Assembly: GCA_955652855.1 (NCBI GenBank)
Contig: CATPCN010000055.1
Coordinates: 1-8,242 of the forward strand
DNA length: 8,242 nt
Source: an uncultured Chthoniobacterales bacterium
Lineage (GTDB): Bacteria; Verrucomicrobiota; Verrucomicrobiae; Chthoniobacterales; UBA10450
Reading direction: 5' to 3'
Part shown: positions 6,255 through 8,242 of the stretch, one piece after another
How positions within the stretch are numbered: the first letter of the stretch is position 1
Layout: every line of letters starts with the position of its first letter
Position numbers and translations under genes: made by a program
Notes under the pieces: model-generated
Told to the model about the DNA's origin: nothing
The model's database searches: none
The model's input: only the letters and a program-made list of their open reading frames with translations

Positions 6255-6849
6255 TTACTTTTTGTTTGGGTCTTCCGCCGTTTTGGACGGAGACGAACCA
6301 TCTTTGACCGGAGGACGGATATGTTCGCCGGAGGGTAGGATTCTTTCGCCAGAAGGAAGGATCCTTTCGCCGGAGGGAAGAATCACTTCGCCATCGCGAG
6401 TGATGATCGTCGTATTTTTCGATCGCTCCCAAGCCACCTGCCCATCCGAGCTCAGGAACACTTCGATATGCACGTTGGTCGTTCCGTTGCCGGCAGTCGT
6501 CCAGCGCGGCATCTTTCGCCTTGCTTGTGCTCGCGCCGCCCCCGTATGACCAGCCGACTCCCCAGCACGACTTATCGCTTCCCAACGCCAGCGCGCAAAA
6601 TCCTTTGTTCACCCAACAGGCAATGCACGCATCTTCCGCCCCGCATTTTTCAAGCGCCGCTTTTTCCGCCGACGATCGGCTTCGAAGGTCGTAGGCGATG
6701 CCGTATTTGCCGGTGGCGGGCGAATAGGCAATAGCGGCGTTGGTGTTGCCACTGATCTCAATCGACCGGTCCGCTTCCCCCCGGACGAAAGCGGCGAACA
6801 TGCTCGCCGCCGCGACCAACGCAATTACAGAGAGAGGTGTGCTTTTCAC
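6255..6849 (-). CDS. Secreted Cys-rich DUF4189-like protein, apparently frameshifted
   Basis: The N-terminal 121 residues read well in one frame from GTG 6849: a signal peptide (MKSTPLSVIALVAAASMFAAFVRG), then a DUF4189-like domain with AIAYSPATGKYGIAYD (39-54), Cys69, Cys75, Cys78, Cys85, Cys95 and Cys119, and CWGVGWSYGGG (95-105). After DDCRQ the frame degenerates into Arg/Ser-rich text to a TAG at 6226-6228. The next frame takes over at about 6485 with GTTNVHIEVFLSSDGQVAW, the tandem ILPSGER repeats, and a TAA at 6255-6257. Joining the two, by dropping one base between about 6483 and 6492, gives a coherent 197-residue exported protein. The shift may be a real mutation, a sequencing error or, less likely, programmed +1 frameshifting. 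The function of the domain is unknown. There is no clear ribosome site. Purine-rich repeats flank the gene on both sides. Confidence 0.65.
6324..6386 (-). repeat. Three tandem 21-base repeats encoding ILPSGER-type units
   Basis: Each unit on the plus strand begins TTCGCC (6324, 6345, 6366), and a further TTCGCC starts at 6387. The units are similar but not identical. In the frame ending at 6255 they encode ILPSGER, ILPSGER and ILPSGEH preceded by GEV. The exact 21-base period keeps the frame, and differences fall partly at silent positions, which suggests selection on this reading frame. Confidence 0.8.
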
Positions 6850-7020
6850 CTGTGCCCGCTATAAACTTTTACGTTCTAATTTTCACCTCTAATTTTCTTC
6901 ACTCTTTAGCCGCACCGACTCAACTCATTGTCACGCCGTAGCCTTGGCGATGGCGGACCACCTTGTCGATCTTGCCTTAATCGTCATTGCCCAAACGACT
7001 GAACCCTTCAACGCGCCCTG
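6850..7020. other. Intergenic stretch without a recognisable gene
   Basis: Only short or poor frames cross this stretch, such as an 18-codon minus-strand frame reading MTIKARSTRWSAIAKATA. It contains the leader of the DUF4189-like gene's neighbour region and the purine-rich variant at 6874-6907, but no RNA gene I can identify. Confidence 0.5.
6874..6907 (-). repeat. Purine-rich repeat variant with two GAAAATTAGA units
   Basis: Read leftward: AAAGAGTGAAGAAAATTAGA followed by GGTGAAAATTAGAACG. GAAAATTAGA occurs twice here and once at 6237-6249, so the DUF4189-like gene is bracketed by related sequence in the same orientation. Confidence 0.5.
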
Positions 7021-7021
7021 T

Positions 7022-7048
7022 AAAAAAACTGCGGCAGGTTTCTCCGCC
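7022..7048 (-). terminator. Candidate Rho-independent terminator of the secreted repeat-protein gene
   Basis: Leftward from 7048, GGCGG and CTGCC can pair around a six-base loop (or GCGG with CCGC around nine), and CAG then seven T follow (7022-7028). It lies about 30 bases beyond the TAA at 7079. The stem is only four or five pairs, so it is a weak but correctly placed terminator. An AT-rich inverted repeat AAGTTT-A-AAACTT sits between the stop and the stem. Confidence 0.45.
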
Positions 7049-7078
7049 AAAGTTTTAAACTTTTCTATACTACTCGAG

Positions 7079-7792
7079 TTAGGGCGTGGCAGTTGGAGTC
7101 GGAGTTGGGCTTTGATCATTGTCTTTGCCCTTACCTTTTTGTGAGTTCGTGGAACCATTCTCGTTTCTCACATCGGCTGCTCGCGCCTGGCCATATGTTG
7201 AATTGGCCGAACCGGTTTGCGGATCTCCACCTTGGTTGTGGCCGAAGTCCGCGTTACCGGTTGCGCGATGCTCCACACCGGTCGCACTGGCGTTGTTGTC
7301 CTTCGTCGTCGTCGTCGAAGTTACATTCGCGTTGGCGGATTTCTTGTCAGCCGCCTCGGCCTTGGCATTAGCGGCGGTGGTTTGCCCGAATTCGGAGTTC
7401 GCCGAGCCGGTCTGCGGATTCCCACCCTGGCTCTGGCCGAACGCAGAGTTTCCAGGGGAGGTCGTCGAGTCATGTTTCTTGACTTTTTTGGTTTTGATTT
7501 TCTTCGTCTTTACTTTATTTCCGTCCTGATCGGTCTGCTCAGAGTTGTCGATAAAGAAATCCGACTGGGCGTCCGCCTTCGATTGGCCGTATGCCGAGTT
7601 GCCGGAACCAGTCTGCGGATTACCGCCCTGACTATGACCGAAATCTGAATTGCCTGGAGAATTTTGCATGCCCGAGTTGCCATGCGAACCGGATGGCCCA
7701 TGGCCGCCGCCCGGATCGGCCACTGCATACGAACCCATCGTCAGACATGAAGCTGCTGCGATACCTAATTTGTGGATGATACTTATTTTCAT
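7079..7792 (-). CDS. Secreted low-complexity protein with three GNS-FG-QGGNPQTGS repeats
   Basis: No named family recognised. From ATG 7792 the product has 237 residues: a signal peptide (MKISIIHKLGIAAASCLTMG then SYAVADPG; cleavage probably after AVA), then a Gly/Ser/His-rich start. Three copies of a 26-residue motif lie at about 45-70, 112-137 and 177-202, each with GN[SA]xFG, QGG[ND]PQTGS and [GA]NSx[YF]GQ. Between copies one and two is a basic patch, KVKTKKIKTKKVKKHD (93-108); between two and three an Ala/Thr/Asn-rich linker; the end is PTPTPTATP. The whole mature chain looks disordered, suited to a cell-envelope, matrix or ice/surface-binding role; that is inference. The frame extends 12 codons further upstream to 7828, but GGGAG six bases before the ATG fixes the start at 7792. 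Upstream are a leader hairpin and a palindrome; a terminator candidate follows. Confidence 0.8.
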   Translation of the reverse strand: MKISIIHKLGIAAASCLTMGSYAVADPGGGHGPSGSHGNSGMQNSPGNSDFGHSQGGNPQTGSGNSAYGQSKADAQSDFFIDNSEQTDQDGNKVKTKKIKTKKVKKHDSTTSPGNSAFGQSQGGNPQTGSANSEFGQTTAANAKAEAADKKSANANVTSTTTTKDNNASATGVEHRATGNADFGHNQGGDPQTGSANSTYGQARAADVRNENGSTNSQKGKGKDNDQSPTPTPTATP

Positions 7793-7803
7793 TCTTATCT
7801 CCC
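7793..7803 (-). promoter_or_regulatory. Strong ribosome binding site of the secreted repeat-protein gene
   Basis: Leftward, GGGAGATAAGA precedes ATG 7792. GGGAG is a good Shine-Dalgarno match with six-base spacing. Together with the signal peptide beginning exactly at this Met, it rejects the longer start at 7828. Confidence 0.75.
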
Positions 7804-7829
7804 TTTCACTGATTTGATTTGCGCGCACC

Positions 7830-7853
7830 GATCAGAGAATTTCCCCTCTGATC
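7830..7853. promoter_or_regulatory. Perfect 8-base inverted repeat in the leader of the repeat-protein gene
   Basis: GATCAGAG (7830-7837) and CTCTGATC (7846-7853) are exact reverse complements around an eight-base spacer. In the leftward transcript this would be a hairpin close to the probable 5' end, 38 bases or more ahead of the start codon. It may stabilise the mRNA, regulate translation or be an operator. Confidence 0.55.
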
Positions 7854-7864
7854 ACGCAAAGCTT

Positions 7865-7893
7865 AATATAAAAGCATGTAGCGTCACGCTCAG
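7865..7893 (-). promoter_or_regulatory. Candidate promoter with operator-like palindrome
   Basis: Leftward, TATATT (7870-7865) in an AT-rich setting resembles a -10 box. Upstream of it AGCGT-G-ACGCT (7890-7880) is a perfect palindrome that would overlap the spacer and -35 zone. No good -35 hexamer is seen (CTGAGC at the 17-base position is poor), which would suit an activated or repressed promoter. Confidence 0.35.
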
Positions 7894-7993
7894 TTTTCTC
7901 TGCGATAACTTTTTATTTTAGCCATTCATTCGCTCAGCTTCCCTTCGCTCTCCGCTACAACACTCGTCCCACGTCGTGATCCCAACCAACCGC

Positions 7994-8242
7994 CTATGTC
8001 GCTCGCCCCACTCGCTCCATTCTACTTCCTACTTTGTGGCTTTCTTCAAACGCTTCCTTGTTCACAACATATGGCATCTTCGTCGGGTCGCCGCCGTAGT
8101 TCCCTTCCAGCACGTCGATCACGGCCTGGGCCGTGCGCCCAGCCATGCCTTTGTCCGGATCGACCGAGAGCCGCGTGATCCGCGCGCCACTGGCGAAGTG
8201 ATGGAACAGCCGCGTGCGGTCGGCGATTTCGGGATCGAGGAG
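7994..8242 (-). CDS. Unrecognised protein, C-terminal 82 residues (partial)
   Basis: A leftward frame enters from the right edge and stops at TAG 7994-7996. Its codon use and composition look genuine over the first 67 or so residues: LLDPEIADRTRLFHHFASGA, then RITRLSVDPDKGMAGRTAQA, VIDVLEG and NYGGDPTKMPYVVNKEAF. I cannot assign a family from this piece; the amphipathic RTAQAVIDVLEG helix and the NYGG-DPTKMPYVVN tail suggest the end of a globular cytoplasmic enzyme. The last dozen codons (SHKVGSRMERVGRAT) run through a purine-rich repeat like those that follow other stop codons here, so the original stop may have been lost and the tail extended. There are no plausible plus-strand genes over it. 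Confidence 0.6.
   Translation of the reverse strand, partial: LLDPEIADRTRLFHHFASGARITRLSVDPDKGMAGRTAQAVIDVLEGNYGGDPTKMPYVVNKEAFEESHKVGSRMERVGRAT
8020..8036 (-). repeat. Purine-rich repeat, copy 3 (inside a coding tail)
   Basis: Leftward CAAAGTAGGAAGTAGAA differs from copy 1 (GAAAGTAGAAAGTAGAA) at two positions. Here it is translated as HKVGSR near the end of the partial gene instead of following the stop. Confidence 0.5.

Noticed and set aside
6324..6386. CRISPR array
   Set aside because: The 21-base units are contiguous without spacers and encode a peptide repeat.
6931..7158. Minus-strand frame of 75 codons and the plus-strand frame at 6944-7144
   Set aside because: Both span the stop and terminator candidate of the repeat-protein gene and overlap its coding end; no ribosome site or recognisable motif.
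7217..7648. Plus-strand frame of 143 codons opposite the repeat protein
   Set aside because: Its repeats mirror those of the minus-strand gene, which has the signal peptide, ribosome site and terminator candidate.
7996..8178. Plus-strand frame of 60 codons
   Set aside because: Antisense to the partial right-edge gene, with Cys/Pro/Arg-rich composition typical of a shadow frame.

Overview
The window is chromosomal DNA of moderately high GC from a soil- or freshwater-type bacterium. Several traits fit Verrucomicrobiota (Chthoniobacterales-like): mixed ATG/GTG/TTG starts with few Shine-Dalgarno sites, small secreted Pro/Thr- or Gly/Asn-rich proteins, and short purine-rich repeats beside stop codons. 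This placement is an inference from style; no marker gene confirms it. I see no tRNA, rRNA, CRISPR array, transposase or phage gene.

Layout. Positions 14-2560 hold three leftward genes that look like one operon: a class I methyltransferase with a Methyltransf_24-like fold, a second unrelated class I methyltransferase 32 bases downstream, and a CPBP-family membrane protease that abuts or overlaps the second. Positions 2561-2749 are mostly non-coding, with a purine-rich repeat and a possible fragment of a PP2C phosphatase tail. A small secreted protein (2750-3190, leftward) diverges from an HD-domain hydrolase (3279-3869, rightward). The hydrolase converges on an RhlE-type DEAD-box RNA helicase (3916-5235, leftward). 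Next, all leftward, come a small FmdB-like protein without zinc-binding cysteines (5280-5474), a possible 50-residue basic peptide just upstream of it, and a Lys/His/Ala/Pro-rich protein with a helical C-terminus (5710-6132).

The right third is the most distinctive. A secreted cysteine-rich DUF4189-like gene (6255-6849) appears to carry a frameshift in the middle: the continuation, including a 7-residue tandem repeat, lies in the other frame. A secreted low-complexity protein (7079-7792) has three copies of a 26-residue Gly/Asn/Gln motif, a clear ribosome binding site, a leader hairpin and an operator-like palindrome upstream. The right edge holds the C-terminal 82 residues of an unrecognised protein (7994-8242, leftward).

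No single pathway links these genes. The features most worth a second look are the frameshifted DUF4189 gene, the GAAAGTAGAA-type repeat that recurs at gene ends, and the regulated-looking secreted repeat protein. I found no convincing new multi-gene defence or biosynthetic system.
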